Positions 1 through 10,183 of a stretch of DNA of 59,309 nucleotides are shown one piece after another (position 1 is the first letter of the stretch; the number at the start of each line of letters is the position of its first letter). Origin of the DNA: Roseovarius gahaiensis (GTDB lineage: Bacteria > Pseudomonadota > Alphaproteobacteria > Rhodobacterales > Rhodobacteraceae); the NCBI RefSeq assembly GCF_011601345.1, contig NZ_JAAORB010000014.1, forward strand, positions 1 through 59,309, in the 5' to 3' direction. Both the position numbers and the translations under genes were made by a program. Under the pieces are notes generated by a model, which worked only from the letters and a program-made list of their open reading frames with translations, had not been told where the DNA came from and ran no database searches.

Positions 1-72
1 TATGCCTCAAAAGCATGGAATCACAAAGCAAGCATCATGGGAATCCTGAATCTGATCAGGGGCGACACGCTC
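1..72. mobile_element. End of an insertion sequence (IS630-type terminal inverted repeat)
   Basis: The motif gcgacacgctc at 62-72, followed by TA at 73-74, is the exact inverted counterpart of the IS end at 59237-59247, which is also flanked by TA. IS630/Tc1-mariner elements insert at TA, so this is best read as the right-hand end of an IS that continues left of the window. The 60 bases inside the repeat show no convincing coding frame. If the copy has the same orientation as the one at the right end, they would be its 5' leader. The assignment rests on the shared terminus rather than on transposase sequence here. Confidence 0.6.
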
Positions 73-75
73 TAG

Positions 76-509
76 TGTTCAGCACCTGACACAGGAATCC
101 CATTGGTGGGCAGGCTTGTGGTCAGGAGGCAAGTATTCCAAGTGGACATGTCAGATCACAGCAGTCCGCCCATTGCAGACGGTGGCAGATCAGCATCGTC
201 TTCGCGTGACCTCCATGTAGACCTGCGCTTGCGAACGGCTCGTCAATCAAATGCAGCAACCGATCGCCCGCGAACCGCAGTCGCAACCCTGTCCATCTGG
301 CCGGTTTGCAGCAGTCGTGACCCTGTCCGTCCGGTCAGTTTACAGCAGCCGTGCAACATGACCAAACTTAGCACCGATAATAAAATTCAGACCTGCGTAT
401 TTTTCTCAGCCTCAACATAGCAAAAATAATAAATCAAGGAACCCGTCATGATGGTCTCCAACCCCCATGCGCGCCGGCACTGGACGATGTTCAGAACCGC
501 AGGGATTCT
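76..509. other. Poorly coding stretch between the IS end and the diguanylate cyclase gene
   Basis: About 430 bases with no convincing gene. The 105-codon frame at 103-420 has a low-complexity Arg/Ser/Thr-rich product without recognisable domains and is not called. A 34-bp imperfect tandem repeat lies at 287-354 and the last 140 bases become AT-rich. The region is probably debris from past mobile-element insertions plus the promoter region of the next gene. Confidence 0.5.
287..354. repeat. Two tandem copies of a 34-bp imperfect repeat
   Basis: Copy 1 (287-320) and copy 2 (321-354) both begin ccctgtcc and share 27 of 34 positions by eye; both contain cagcag near the same place. Arrays of short direct repeats like this occur at the ends of some transposons (IS21-type multiple terminal repeats, for example), but no transposase remains nearby, so the origin is unproven. 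Confidence 0.55.
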
Positions 510-1643
510 GTGTGCTCGAAATGCTCTGAAATGACATCTCAGTATCTCATATCGATACTGAACCTGGCCGGATTGATGGCGTTAATAGCCGTAGCCTTTT
601 ATGGGGCGTTCAAACTCACGCTCCACAGCATCGTTCAACAAATAACCTTTGGCTTGATCCTTGGTGGAGGTGCAATATTCGTTTCCCTTCAACCGATTAT
701 GCACGTGAGCGGGGTCCAAAACGATCCACGCAACATTTTTGTTGGCATTTCCGCGGCGATCTTTGGCCCGTGGGCTGGCCTCGTTACTTTTCTTATTGCT
801 GCAGTCACCAGATATTATGAAGCAGCGCCATCGGCCAACGTGTGCGTTTTTTCGCTTTTTGTCGCTGGATGTGCAGGACTCGTCTGGAGGCATTATACGC
901 GGAATTTGGTGCGCAAGCGTCAAGTGCACTTCATAATTCTTGGTTTGACCATCAGCCTGTCTTACCTCTCTACGTTCTTACTGCCTCGTGATCATTGGCT
1001 GGATATTTTCACCACAGCAGTTCCAATCTTGATTTTGACGAATGTAATAGGCGCGATGATTCTGGGTGGCTTGCTTGAACGTCACCACAACCAAGAAGAA
1101 CGAGAGCGTGAACTGCTCAATCATGCTTTCTTAGATCCGTTGACTGGCGCGATGAACCGTCGCGCTTTTGAGAAGGAGTACGAGACCTCTATTTTGTCTC
1201 AGACATCTTCATGCATAGCATTCATAATTATTGACTTGGACGACTTCAAAAACGTCAACGATACTTACGGGCATACCGTTGGCGACAAAGTCTTGGTTGG
1301 CGTTTGCAAAATCCTTCAGCGCAGCATTCGTGATGGCGATCTTTCCGCCCGCTTTGGAGGAGACGAGTTTGTCCTCTGCCTGCCTGATATAAGTGTCGGC
1401 GATGTGGCACCGATACTGGATCGAATCCGCCGCTCCGTTTCCAAGTTTGGGAAAGAAGAATTCGATCTTGATTTGAATTTAACAGTGAGCATCGGCGTGA
1501 GCTGGCGTCGGAAGCCGCAGAGGTTGAGAGCTGCGTTCGAGTCTGCTGACAAATCATTGTACCAAGCCAAAGCGAATGGAAAGAACCAGTCAATGTCCGA
1601 TGATAGAACCATTGTTGCGCGCGACGTGGTGAATGACGTCTAA
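510..1643 (+). CDS. Membrane diguanylate cyclase (5TM LytS-YhcK-type sensor plus GGDEF)
   Basis: The protein is predicted to make cyclic di-GMP from two GTP at the inner membrane. Residues about 10-190 form several hydrophobic segments of the 5TM-5TMR_LYT type, with the family's Asp/Arg-containing loop (NDPRN near 71-75) and a TRYYE turn. The GGDEF domain covers roughly 203-365. The active-site motif GGDEF is intact at 283-287, and an RDGD inhibitory I-site (RxxD, 274-277) sits five residues before it. The chosen start is GTG at 510, with AGGGA just upstream; an in-frame ATG at 531 would remove seven residues. The gene stands alone beside an IS end and is more AT-rich than the rest of the window, which suggests accessory or acquired DNA. 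The ligand of the sensor is unknown. Confidence 0.9.
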   Translation: MCSKCSEMTSQYLISILNLAGLMALIAVAFYGAFKLTLHSIVQQITFGLILGGGAIFVSLQPIMHVSGVQNDPRNIFVGISAAIFGPWAGLVTFLIAAVTRYYEAAPSANVCVFSLFVAGCAGLVWRHYTRNLVRKRQVHFIILGLTISLSYLSTFLLPRDHWLDIFTTAVPILILTNVIGAMILGGLLERHHNQEERERELLNHAFLDPLTGAMNRRAFEKEYETSILSQTSSCIAFIIIDLDDFKNVNDTYGHTVGDKVLVGVCKILQRSIRDGDLSARFGGDEFVLCLPDISVGDVAPILDRIRRSVSKFGKEEFDLDLNLTVSIGVSWRRKPQRLRAAFESADKSLYQAKANGKNQSMSDDRTIVARDVVNDV

Positions 1644-1899
1644 CAGGTATCGTCTGATCAATGGCTCCGTCACCGCGAGGACAGCGGCCTGATGGCGCTT
1701 CGGAGAAAACGGCGCGCCATTTCTGGCTGATTTTACGGCCATCGGGCCACCATGGCAGCGATTGGATGGAGCTCGCCTTGCTCGGCCTTGTGAGACCTTG
1801 CCCATCACGCCACAGACCTTACCGTCCCCGGCCCGGCGCATCACGAAGGGCGGATGGACACCAGAGGCGATCTGGGAAACTCTCGTCAGGCGCAGAGCG
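1644..1899. other. Non-coding stretch downstream of the diguanylate cyclase gene
   Basis: About 256 bases with short overlapping frames on both strands, none resembling a known family. The change from the AT-richer left segment to the GC-rich core occurs here. It may contain degraded mobile-element sequence, but I cannot identify one. Confidence 0.4.
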
Positions 1900-2841
1900 T
1901 TAGTATCCCTTGTCCCGGTCGACGAGGTGCAAAAACGGCTCGCCCGCCTCGCCGCGCCGGATGTTTTCGGCGATCACCCGCGCGGCCGAGGCCGGGCGCG
2001 TTTCGGACGCGATATGCGGTGTCACTGTGACATTGGGATGGGCCCAATAGGGGTGATCTTTGGGGAGGGGTTCGGTGCGGAACACGTCCAGCGTGGCCTG
2101 CGCGATCTGCCCGCTATCCAAAGCCGCCAACAAGGCTGCGTCGTCAATCAGCGACCCGCGCCCCGGATTTATAATAACCGCCCCTTGCGGCATCATCGCC
2201 AATGTTTCGGCGTTCAAAATGTTTGCAGTGTCTGGCGTGGAAGGCAGCAAAAGGATCACGATGGCGGCGTCTGCCAAGGCATCGTGCAGGCCCGTATCAC
2301 CCGACAGGCAGGTGACGCCGTCGACAGTTTTGGGTGATCGGCTCCAGCCGGTGACGGAAAAGCCTAAATGCGCAAGCGCCTGTGCGCAGGCCTGTCCCAA
2401 GGCCCCAAGCCCAAGCACGGTAACCGGGCGGTCGCAGGCCAGCGGCGGTATATCCTTGCGCCATACCCCGTCCTGATTGAGCACATGCACATCAGTATTG
2501 AGATGATGGCGCAGGGTGTGTCCTGTGACCCATTCGACCATGCCCCGCGTCAGACCTTCGTCAACCATGCGTGCCAAGGGCTGTGTCAGGGTCGGGTTGT
2601 CAACCACGTCTTCCACACCGGCCCAAAGGTTGAGCACCGCTTTTGTGCGGGTGTAGTCGGTGAAATCCTGCACCTCGCTGTTAGGGGCATAAACGATGTA
2701 ATCCACCTGATCGGCGGGCATATCCATCGCCAATCGTGCATCCACCCCGGCATCGGACAGGGCGTTTCTGAGGGGTGTTTCGTAAGCGTCCCACCGGTCG
2801 GGGCGGGCGGCGAATAATACATTGACGGACATCAGTCTCAC
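1900..2841 (-). CDS. ghrA: Glyoxylate/hydroxypyruvate reductase A (D-2-hydroxyacid dehydrogenase)
   Basis: The predicted reaction is NAD(P)H-dependent reduction of glyoxylate and hydroxypyruvate in the cytosol. The 313-residue protein has the Rossmann motif VLGLGALGQACAQAL near 144-158, and the family elements INPGRGSLIDD and LDVFRTEPLP. The catalytic His lies in TPHIASETRP near the C-terminus. Length and motifs match GhrA more closely than SerA or formate dehydrogenase. Its start overlaps the rodA stop by 4 bases, so it is probably the last gene of the mre/rod transcript, although no role in cell shape is known for it. Confidence 0.88.
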   Translation of the reverse strand: MRLMSVNVLFAARPDRWDAYETPLRNALSDAGVDARLAMDMPADQVDYIVYAPNSEVQDFTDYTRTKAVLNLWAGVEDVVDNPTLTQPLARMVDEGLTRGMVEWVTGHTLRHHLNTDVHVLNQDGVWRKDIPPLACDRPVTVLGLGALGQACAQALAHLGFSVTGWSRSPKTVDGVTCLSGDTGLHDALADAAIVILLLPSTPDTANILNAETLAMMPQGAVIINPGRGSLIDDAALLAALDSGQIAQATLDVFRTEPLPKDHPYWAHPNVTVTPHIASETRPASAARVIAENIRRGEAGEPFLHLVDRDKGY

Positions 2842-3977
2842 CTTGGTTTGTGGATATGGGCGCTTTGAACCAGACCAAAGCCAATCATCAGAACCATCAT
2901 GGCGGACCCGCCATAACTGACCAGTGGCAGCGGAACACCCACCACCGGCGCCAACCCCATGACCATCGACATGTTCACGGCTAAGAACAGGAAAAACGTG
3001 ACTGCGATACCAAGGGTCAGCAAGGATGAAAACCTGTCGCGGTTGCTAAGGGCCGTTGCCACACAGAACACAAGGATCAGGGTGTAAAGCCCCAGCAAGG
3101 ACACGCCGCCGATAAAGCCGAATTCCTCGGCCAGTGTGGTGAATATGAAATCGGTATGTTTTTCCGGCAGGAAGTTCAGCCGCGATTGCGTGCCCTGCAT
3201 GAAGCCGCGCCCTGTCCAGCCGCCAGAGCCAAGGGCAATCTTGGATTGCGTGATATGATATCCGGCGCCCAGTGGGTCAGAGGATGGATCAAGAAAGGTG
3301 TCGATCCGGCGGTATTGGTAATTGGCCAGCAACTGCCAATCGGTGCCGCGACTTTGGAACACAGCCGTGACCAGCGAAATGCCAAAGGCGATGACAGCGG
3401 CGAAATACGCCCAATTCACCCCGGCCACGAACATCATGACCCCGCCGCCGGTGAGCAGCAGAATCGCAGTGCCAAGATCGGGCTGGCCCAACACAAGTGT
3501 GACTGGCAGCAGTATCATGGCAATCGGAACCATGACCCATACCGGCCGCGACACCCGGTTCATCGGCAACCAATCGTAATAGGCGGCCAGGATCATGATC
3601 AGGCTGATTTTCATAAGCTCTGATGGCTGAAGACGCATAAAGCCCAGATCAATCCAGCGTTGCGCCCCCATGCCGACGCTTCCGAAAAACTCGACAGCCA
3701 GCAGCAATAGCATCGACGTTGCATAGGCCAGAGCCGCCATGTTGCGCCAAAACCAGATTGGGATCATTGCGACGATCAACATCATCACAAAGCCAAGGAT
3801 ATAGCGTTTCATTTGCGGCTCGGCCCAAGGCGAAAACGATCCGCCCGCGACCGAATACAGCATCAAGAAGCCAACCCCGGCCACGGCTGTCAGCAAAAGG
3901 GCCAGTGGCCAGTTCAGGAACAAGATCTTGCGCAGCCCGGTGGGTGTGGTTTTGACTGTATATTCAAGATAGCTCAT
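2838..3977 (-). CDS. rodA: Peptidoglycan glycosyltransferase RodA (SEDS family)
   Basis: This integral membrane SEDS polymerase builds glycan strands from lipid II for lateral wall growth, together with PBP2. The 379 residues contain about ten hydrophobic segments. Recognisable RodA/FtsW elements include GMGAQRWIDLG, LQPSELMKI, the long periplasmic loop with GSGGWTGRGFMQGTQS and FLPEKHTDFIFTTLAEEFGF, and the C-terminal PLPLVSYGGSAMM. It overlaps the PBP2 gene by 4 bases, as expected for translational coupling of the SEDS-bPBP pair. Confidence 0.97.
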   Translation of the reverse strand: MSYLEYTVKTTPTGLRKILFLNWPLALLLTAVAGVGFLMLYSVAGGSFSPWAEPQMKRYILGFVMMLIVAMIPIWFWRNMAALAYATSMLLLLAVEFFGSVGMGAQRWIDLGFMRLQPSELMKISLIMILAAYYDWLPMNRVSRPVWVMVPIAMILLPVTLVLGQPDLGTAILLLTGGGVMMFVAGVNWAYFAAVIAFGISLVTAVFQSRGTDWQLLANYQYRRIDTFLDPSSDPLGAGYHITQSKIALGSGGWTGRGFMQGTQSRLNFLPEKHTDFIFTTLAEEFGFIGGVSLLGLYTLILVFCVATALSNRDRFSSLLTLGIAVTFFLFLAVNMSMVMGLAPVVGVPLPLVSYGGSAMMVLMIGFGLVQSAHIHKPR

Positions 3978-5917
3978 GCGCGGTCGCTTCCGTCACCGTC
4001 ACGCGTGGGCCGGGCGCGGCGCAGGCGCTCTTGCTGCGATTGTATGCGGCCCCGGTCCTTTGCGGGATAGGCGCTGAGCGGGGGATCTTCGCCATAAAGC
4101 GCCTGCAGGGTGATATCGCGCGCAACCGGCGCGGCCGCGGTTGATCCGCCGCCGCCGTGTTCGACCACCACAGCCACGGCAATCTTGGGGGCATCAAAGG
4201 GGGCAAAGTTGACAAACAACGCGTGATCACGGCGTTCCCACGGCAAATCCGAATTACGGGTCACGCCGCGCGCACGCTCGGCGGCAGTAATGTTTCGAAC
4301 TTGGCTGGTGCCGGTTTTGCCAGCCATGCGAAACGCGTCTTCGATGATGCGGCTGGAATAGGCGGTGCCCCGGCGGTTGTTCGATACCGCGTGCATGGCT
4401 TTGCGCACCTCGCGCAGATTGTTTTCACTCAGCCCAAGCTCGTCGCCATGGCCGTTTGGTTGTTCGACCCCGTCGATGGATTTGATCAGGCGGGGTGTGA
4501 CGCTGCGGTTGGTGGCCAGCCGCGCCGTCATGATGGCCAGCTGAAGCGGTGATGTCAGAACAAAGCCCTGACCGATGGCCGCGTTCACGCTGTCGCCAAT
4601 GACCCAGCTTTGGCTTTTGTTGATCAGCTTCCAGTCTTTGGTTGGTGTCAGTCCCGCCGCAACCGAGGTCAGCGGCAAGTCATGTTCAAGCCCCAGACCC
4701 AGACGGCGCGCCATATCGCTGATGTTCTCGATGCCGATCCGCAGCGCCATCTCATAGTAGTAGACATCGCAACTGTTGCGCAATGATTGGTGCAGATCGA
4801 CATTGCCATGCCCGCCCCGTTTCCAACAGTGGAACCGGCGACCGCTGACTTCCAGATGGCCGGGGCAGTAGACGGTTTCACTTGGATCGACCAAACCGGC
4901 CTCGAGCGCGGCGAGGGCCGTGACCATCTTGAAGGTCGAGCCCGGCGGGTAGATGCCCTGAACCGCCTTGTTGGGCAGCGGGCGGTATTTGTTGTCCAAT
5001 AGTGACTTGTATTCGTTGACCGAAATACCCCGCACAAACAGGTTCGGGTCAAAACTGGGAGACGAGGCACAGGCCAGCAAGTCGCCTGTTTCGCAGTCCA
5101 TAACAACGGCGGCGGCGCTGTCCTCGGCCAGACGGGCATGGGCGTAGGATTGCAACTCGTTGTCGATGGTGATTTGCATGTCGGCCCCGGCTTGCCCCTC
5201 GCGGCGGTCCAGCTCGCGGATGACGCGCCCCGAGGCGTTGACCTCGATCCGTTTGTTGCCCGCCGTGCCGCGCAACACGTCTTCGCGTTGTGCCTCAAGC
5301 CCGATCTTGCCGATCTGAAAGCGTGGGATCAAAAGCAATTGGTCCGGCGCGTCTATGCGTTCAAGGTCGCGTTCGCTGACCGGCCCGACATAGCCGACCA
5401 GATGCGCATAGTCGGCCCCGCGCGGATAGCGCCGCGACAGGCCAACCTCGGGGGTGACCCCGGGCAGGGCGGGGGTGTTCGCCGCAACCCGACTGATATC
5501 GCCCCAACTGACGCGATCGGCCACTGTGACCGGGGTATCGCCGCGCAGGTCTTGCAGGTCACGGCGCGCACGGTCCAGCTCATCAGGGTCCAGTTCGACC
5601 AGCTTGGCCAGCCGCGCGATAACCGCGTCAACATCGCCTGCCTCTTCGCGGACCATGGTAATCCGGTAGCTTGGCACGTTTTCGGCCACAACAGCGCCGT
5701 TCCGGTCGAAGATACGCCCGCGCGCTGGTGGGATCAGGCGGATTTTGATCCGGTTTTCCTCGGCCAGCAGGCGAAATTGATCGGCTTGTTCGACCTGCAT
5801 GAAGCGCATTCGCAGACCCAGCACACCGATAAAAGCCGCCTGTGCACCGCCAAGGATCAGGGCGCGCCGTGTGATCCGGCGCAGGCTGTCGGCATTGTCA
5901 CGCGGCAAACGTTTCAC
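3974..5917 (-). CDS. mrdA: Penicillin-binding protein 2 (class B transpeptidase)
   Basis: This D,D-transpeptidase cross-links peptidoglycan during elongation. The 647-residue protein has one N-terminal membrane anchor (about 18-38) and a PBP dimerisation/pedestal domain (about 60-230). The transpeptidase domain has the three class motifs intact: STFK with nucleophile Ser327, SCD at 382-384 (the SxD form typical of PBP2), and KTG at 534-536. It sits between mreD and rodA and overlaps both by 4 bases. The C-terminal 40 residues are Arg-rich and probably disordered. Confidence 0.97.
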   Translation of the reverse strand: MKRLPRDNADSLRRITRRALILGGAQAAFIGVLGLRMRFMQVEQADQFRLLAEENRIKIRLIPPARGRIFDRNGAVVAENVPSYRITMVREEAGDVDAVIARLAKLVELDPDELDRARRDLQDLRGDTPVTVADRVSWGDISRVAANTPALPGVTPEVGLSRRYPRGADYAHLVGYVGPVSERDLERIDAPDQLLLIPRFQIGKIGLEAQREDVLRGTAGNKRIEVNASGRVIRELDRREGQAGADMQITIDNELQSYAHARLAEDSAAAVVMDCETGDLLACASSPSFDPNLFVRGISVNEYKSLLDNKYRPLPNKAVQGIYPPGSTFKMVTALAALEAGLVDPSETVYCPGHLEVSGRRFHCWKRGGHGNVDLHQSLRNSCDVYYYEMALRIGIENISDMARRLGLGLEHDLPLTSVAAGLTPTKDWKLINKSQSWVIGDSVNAAIGQGFVLTSPLQLAIMTARLATNRSVTPRLIKSIDGVEQPNGHGDELGLSENNLREVRKAMHAVSNNRRGTAYSSRIIEDAFRMAGKTGTSQVRNITAAERARGVTRNSDLPWERRDHALFVNFAPFDAPKIAVAVVVEHGGGGSTAAAPVARDITLQALYGEDPPLSAYPAKDRGRIQSQQERLRRARPTRDGDGSDRA

Positions 5918-6453
5918 GGGCGGCCTCCAAGTGCATCAACGTCACCCGGCGCAATTTTGCGGACCCGCGTCACCACCTGCGAGAACACCGCGACGATTGG
6001 ATAGACCAACAGTGTCGCAACCAATTGCATGAGGCTAAGCCCAAGGGGCACCTGATCTACGAACAGCACTGCAAGAATAAGCCGATACCCAAGCGTCAGG
6101 GCAATCAGCGTTGTGGCCACGTTCAACCATTCCATGGCAAATGTCAGGTCTCTTAATCCGGCCTCGCGGGTGCGCAGGGTTTGGGATGCGATCACAACAA
6201 GCGCCGCCCACAAGCCGGGAGGCCGCTGAAACAGCAAATCCGCCAACAAAAACACACCCGCAATCAGCAATGGCGGCACATAATCGGGACGGCGCAAGAC
6301 CCAAGCAAAGGTCAGGGCCAGCATGACATCCGGGCCGGCCCATCCGCGTGGAAGCGTATCAAGCGGTAAAAGGTGTAGAAAAATCAGAACCATGCACAGC
6401 ATCAGGTACACGGCCCGCATGACCCATTTGTTTGGTGTTCGCAGCTCAGCCAT
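5914..6453 (-). CDS. mreD: Rod shape-determining protein MreD
   Basis: A 179-residue, strongly hydrophobic protein with about five membrane segments, the usual size for MreD. It is placed between mreC and the PBP2 gene and overlaps mreC by 8 bases and mrdA by 4. MreD sequences are weakly conserved, so the call leans on position, size and topology. It is a membrane partner of MreC in the elongasome. Confidence 0.9.
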   Translation of the reverse strand: MAELRTPNKWVMRAVYLMLCMVLIFLHLLPLDTLPRGWAGPDVMLALTFAWVLRRPDYVPPLLIAGVFLLADLLFQRPPGLWAALVVIASQTLRTREAGLRDLTFAMEWLNVATTLIALTLGYRLILAVLFVDQVPLGLSLMQLVATLLVYPIVAVFSQVVTRVRKIAPGDVDALGGRP

Positions 6454-7372
6454 TGCCGGCCTCGTTTGGAATCATGTTCTCGGGCGCGGGTTGGCCGGAA
6501 CTGTCGGGCAATTCCTTGGGGGCGATCAAGCGGCCCGGCTGGTCCAGCTTTTCGGTGCTGTAGCTGCGCAGAACTCGCAGAAATTCCAGCCTTTCATAAT
6601 CAGCCGAAAGCCTGACGCGCATACGCCCACCGGGTTTTTGGGCCACTTGACCCACCAATAGTCCAGCCGGAAAGACATTGCCGTCGCCCGAGGTCATAAC
6701 CCGATCTCCGGGGCGGATGGTTTCAGGGGCTTCGATGAAATCCACAAACGGCGCGGCGGAATTGTCGCCGATCAACAGGGCGCGTTGACCCGCGGGTTGG
6801 ATCGTCACCGGAACGCGGCTGGACGTGTCTGTCAGCAAAACCACCCGTGACGTGTTATTGCCAACGCCTGATATCCGCCCGACCAGCCCAAGCCCGTCCA
6901 TCGCTGCCCAGCCATCCATGATGCCATCACGACTGCCCACGTTGATCAAAACCGATTGCCGAAAAGGCGAGCCGCTATCGGCCATGACAACGCCGGTGAC
7001 ATAGGTCAGGCGTGGGTCAAGCTGCACATTGTTCAAGTCCAGCAAGCGGGCGTTTTCCTGCTCCAATTGCAAAGCGGCTTCTTTCCACGCTTTCATTTGC
7101 TGCAATTCGCGGCGCAATTCCTGATTTTGTTGGTAGATGCGCTGATAGCTTTGGAAATCGCGCACGATGTTGACGGTCGCCGTCACCGGCGCCATTGCCC
7201 AGTCAAAGCTTGGCACGACGCGGTCAACCACTTGGGCGCGAAAGCGTTCCACCCGCGGGCTGTCGATCCGCCAAAGCAGGAACAGCCCAAGCAGGCACAA
7301 CAGGACCACACCCAGCAACAACCGCTTAAGCGGGCCGGTAAAGTCCTCGGACTGTGCGCGGTCCTTTGCCAA
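6446..7372 (-). CDS. mreC: Rod shape-determining protein MreC
   Basis: A bitopic protein that links cytoplasmic MreB to periplasmic PBP2 and activates it. It has a membrane segment at about 14-34, a coiled-coil stretch with QQNQELRRELQQMKAW near 80-110, and then the beta-rich MreC core (about 115-275). That core includes GSRDGIMDGWAAMDGLGLVG and DRVMTSGDGNVFPAGLLVG, which are characteristic. The tail is Pro/Glu/Asn-rich and probably unstructured. It lies 32 bases downstream of mreB. Confidence 0.96.
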   Translation of the reverse strand: MAKDRAQSEDFTGPLKRLLLGVVLLCLLGLFLLWRIDSPRVERFRAQVVDRVVPSFDWAMAPVTATVNIVRDFQSYQRIYQQNQELRRELQQMKAWKEAALQLEQENARLLDLNNVQLDPRLTYVTGVVMADSGSPFRQSVLINVGSRDGIMDGWAAMDGLGLVGRISGVGNNTSRVVLLTDTSSRVPVTIQPAGQRALLIGDNSAAPFVDFIEAPETIRPGDRVMTSGDGNVFPAGLLVGQVAQKPGGRMRVRLSADYERLEFLRVLRSYSTEKLDQPGRLIAPKELPDSSGQPAPENMIPNEAGNG

Positions 7373-7404
7373 TCGTGTCCCCTTTTAGGAAAAGGGTGGT
7401 GGGT

Positions 7405-8481
<1,077 letters not shown>

Positions 8482-8589
8482 CTAGGGCCCGCGACTCGGG
8501 TGTCCGGACCAGATTTTCTTATAGAACGGGGCAACCACCGGTTAAAGGGCCACTTTCAACGGCTAAGCGCCAATCTGCCGGGATGAAAA

Positions 8590-8664
<75 letters not shown>

Positions 8665-8750
8665 ACATCGTGGCGCGCTGATTAGACGCTTCTGTGCACC
8701 GGTGCAAGCGTAATCTGGACGCTTTTTTGCGCCTGCTGTAGAGAAGGGGC

Positions 8751-8909
8751 ATGAAAGAAAAACAGCCCGGCAAAAAGCCCGACAAAAAGGCATCTGATCG
8801 CGAGGATCGTTTAAAGGCGGCCTTGAAGGCCAATCTTGCGCGCCGTAAGGCGCAAACGCGCGGTCGCACCCCAGATGATACGGCAGACCCCCCTGAGAAC
8901 GAGGACTAG
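8751..8909 (+). CDS. Small Lys/Arg-rich conserved-type protein upstream of murA
   Basis: A 52-codon frame starts at ATG 8751 behind a good ribosome-binding site (gagaagggg) and stops 5 bases before murA. The product is highly charged: a Lys-rich start, a probable amphipathic helix around DRLKAALKANLARRKAQ, and an acidic tail ending in PENED. There is no signal peptide or known domain. Good translation signals, tight spacing to murA and codon use like the neighbours support a real gene. The function is unknown. Confidence 0.7.
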   Translation: MKEKQPGKKPDKKASDREDRLKAALKANLARRKAQTRGRTPDDTADPPENED

Positions 8910-8914
8910 AGTAG

Positions 8915-10183
8915 ATGGATTCGATTGTAGTGACGGGCAATGGCCCATTGAGGGGCCAAATTCCCATCGCGGGGGCCAAGAACGCCTGTCTGACGCTGAT
9001 GCCAGCCACCTTGTTGAGCGAAGAACCGCTGACGCTGACCAACGCGCCGCGGCTGAGTGACATCAAGACCATGTCGGCTTTGTTGCAGTCACTGGGCGCC
9101 GAGGTGACGCAGTTGCAAGATGGTCAGGTTTTGGCCATGTCCAGCCATGCCTTGGACAATCACGTTGCCGATTATGAAATCGTGCGAAAGATGCGCGCGT
9201 CGATCCTTGTGCTAGGGCCGCTTCTGGCGCGTGATGGGCATGCGGTTGTGTCGCTTCCCGGCGGCTGCGCGATTGGCGCGCGTCCGGTCGATCTGCATTT
9301 GCGCGCGCTTGAGGCCATGGGCGCGGAGCTTGAGTTGAAAGACGGCTATGTGCACGCCAAGGCCCCCGGTGGCCTGAAGGGGGGCACGGTCGACTTTCCG
9401 CTTGTGTCGGTCGGGGCGACAGAAAACGCGCTGATGGCCGCGACATTGGCCAAGGGCACCACCGTTCTGAAAAACGCCGCGCGCGAGCCGGAAATCGTGG
9501 ATTTGGCCGATTGCCTGCGGCGCATGGGCGCGCAGATTGATGGCGATGGGACAGACACAATCACCATTCAGGGCGTTGATCGTCTTGGCGGGGCGACCCA
9601 TCCGGTGGTGACCGACCGCATTGAACTGGGCACCTACATGCTGGCCCCTGCGATTTGCGGTGGTGAAGTGGAATGCCTTGGCGGCCGGATTGATCTTGTC
9701 GGCGCGTTTTGCGAAAAACTCGACGCCGCCGGGATCGAGGTGACGGAAACCGACAAGGGCCTGAAGGTCGCGCGCCACAATGGCCGCGTTAAGGCCGTTG
9801 ATGTCACGACCGAGCCGTTCCCCGGCTTCCCGACCGATTTGCAGGCCCAAATGATGGCCCTGATGTGCACTGCCGAGGGTGTCAGCGTGCTTGAGGAAAA
9901 GATTTTCGAGAACCGCTTCATGCACGCCCCCGAACTCATGCGGATGGGTGCCAAGATTGATGTGCACGGCGGCATCGCCAAAGTCACCGGCGTTGAGCGT
10001 CTGAAAGGGGCCCCCGTCATGGCGACCGACCTGCGCGCCAGCGTCTCGCTGATCCTTGCGGGGCTGGCGGCAGAGGGGGAAACTATTGTAAACCGTGTCT
10101 ATCATCTTGATCGTGGCTATGAGCGGGTTGAGGAAAAGCTAAGCAACGTCGGCGCAAAAATTGAACGGGTGTCAGGCCAGTGA
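8915..10183 (+). CDS. murA: UDP-N-acetylglucosamine 1-carboxyvinyltransferase
   Basis: The first committed step of peptidoglycan precursor synthesis: transfer of enolpyruvate from PEP to UDP-GlcNAc in the cytosol. At 422 residues it has the expected length. The N-terminus contains the family motif [16 protein letters not shown], with the conserved Lys-Asn. The catalytic Cys is at about 118 in [13 protein letters not shown], so the enzyme is the fosfomycin-sensitive Cys type by sequence. The C-terminal part has [13 protein letters not shown] and the [17 protein letters not shown] motif. It is followed by a DUF2948 gene with a 4-base overlap. Confidence 0.98.
   Translation: MDSIVVTGNGPLRGQIPIAGAKNACLTLMPATLLSEEPLTLTNAPRLSDIKTMSALLQSLGAEVTQLQDGQVLAMSSHALDNHVADYEIVRKMRASILVLGPLLARDGHAVVSLPGGCAIGARPVDLHLRALEAMGAELELKDGYVHAKAPGGLKGGTVDFPLVSVGATENALMAATLAKGTTVLKNAAREPEIVDLADCLRRMGAQIDGDGTDTITIQGVDRLGGATHPVVTDRIELGTYMLAPAICGGEVECLGGRIDLVGAFCEKLDAAGIEVTETDKGLKVARHNGRVKAVDVTTEPFPGFPTDLQAQMMALMCTAEGVSVLEEKIFENRFMHAPELMRMGAKIDVHGGIAKVTGVERLKGAPVMATDLRASVSLILAGLAAEGETIVNRVYHLDRGYERVEEKLSNVGAKIERVSGQ

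Noticed and set aside
103..420. 105-codon open frame after the IS end
   Set aside because: The product is low-complexity Arg/Ser/Thr-rich with no family match, and spans the 34-bp tandem repeat. It has no good ribosome-binding site.
1590..1903. Overlapping 80-190-codon frames on both strands between the diguanylate cyclase and ghrA
   Set aside because: They are unlike any family and extend into the real genes on either side; no start signals were seen.
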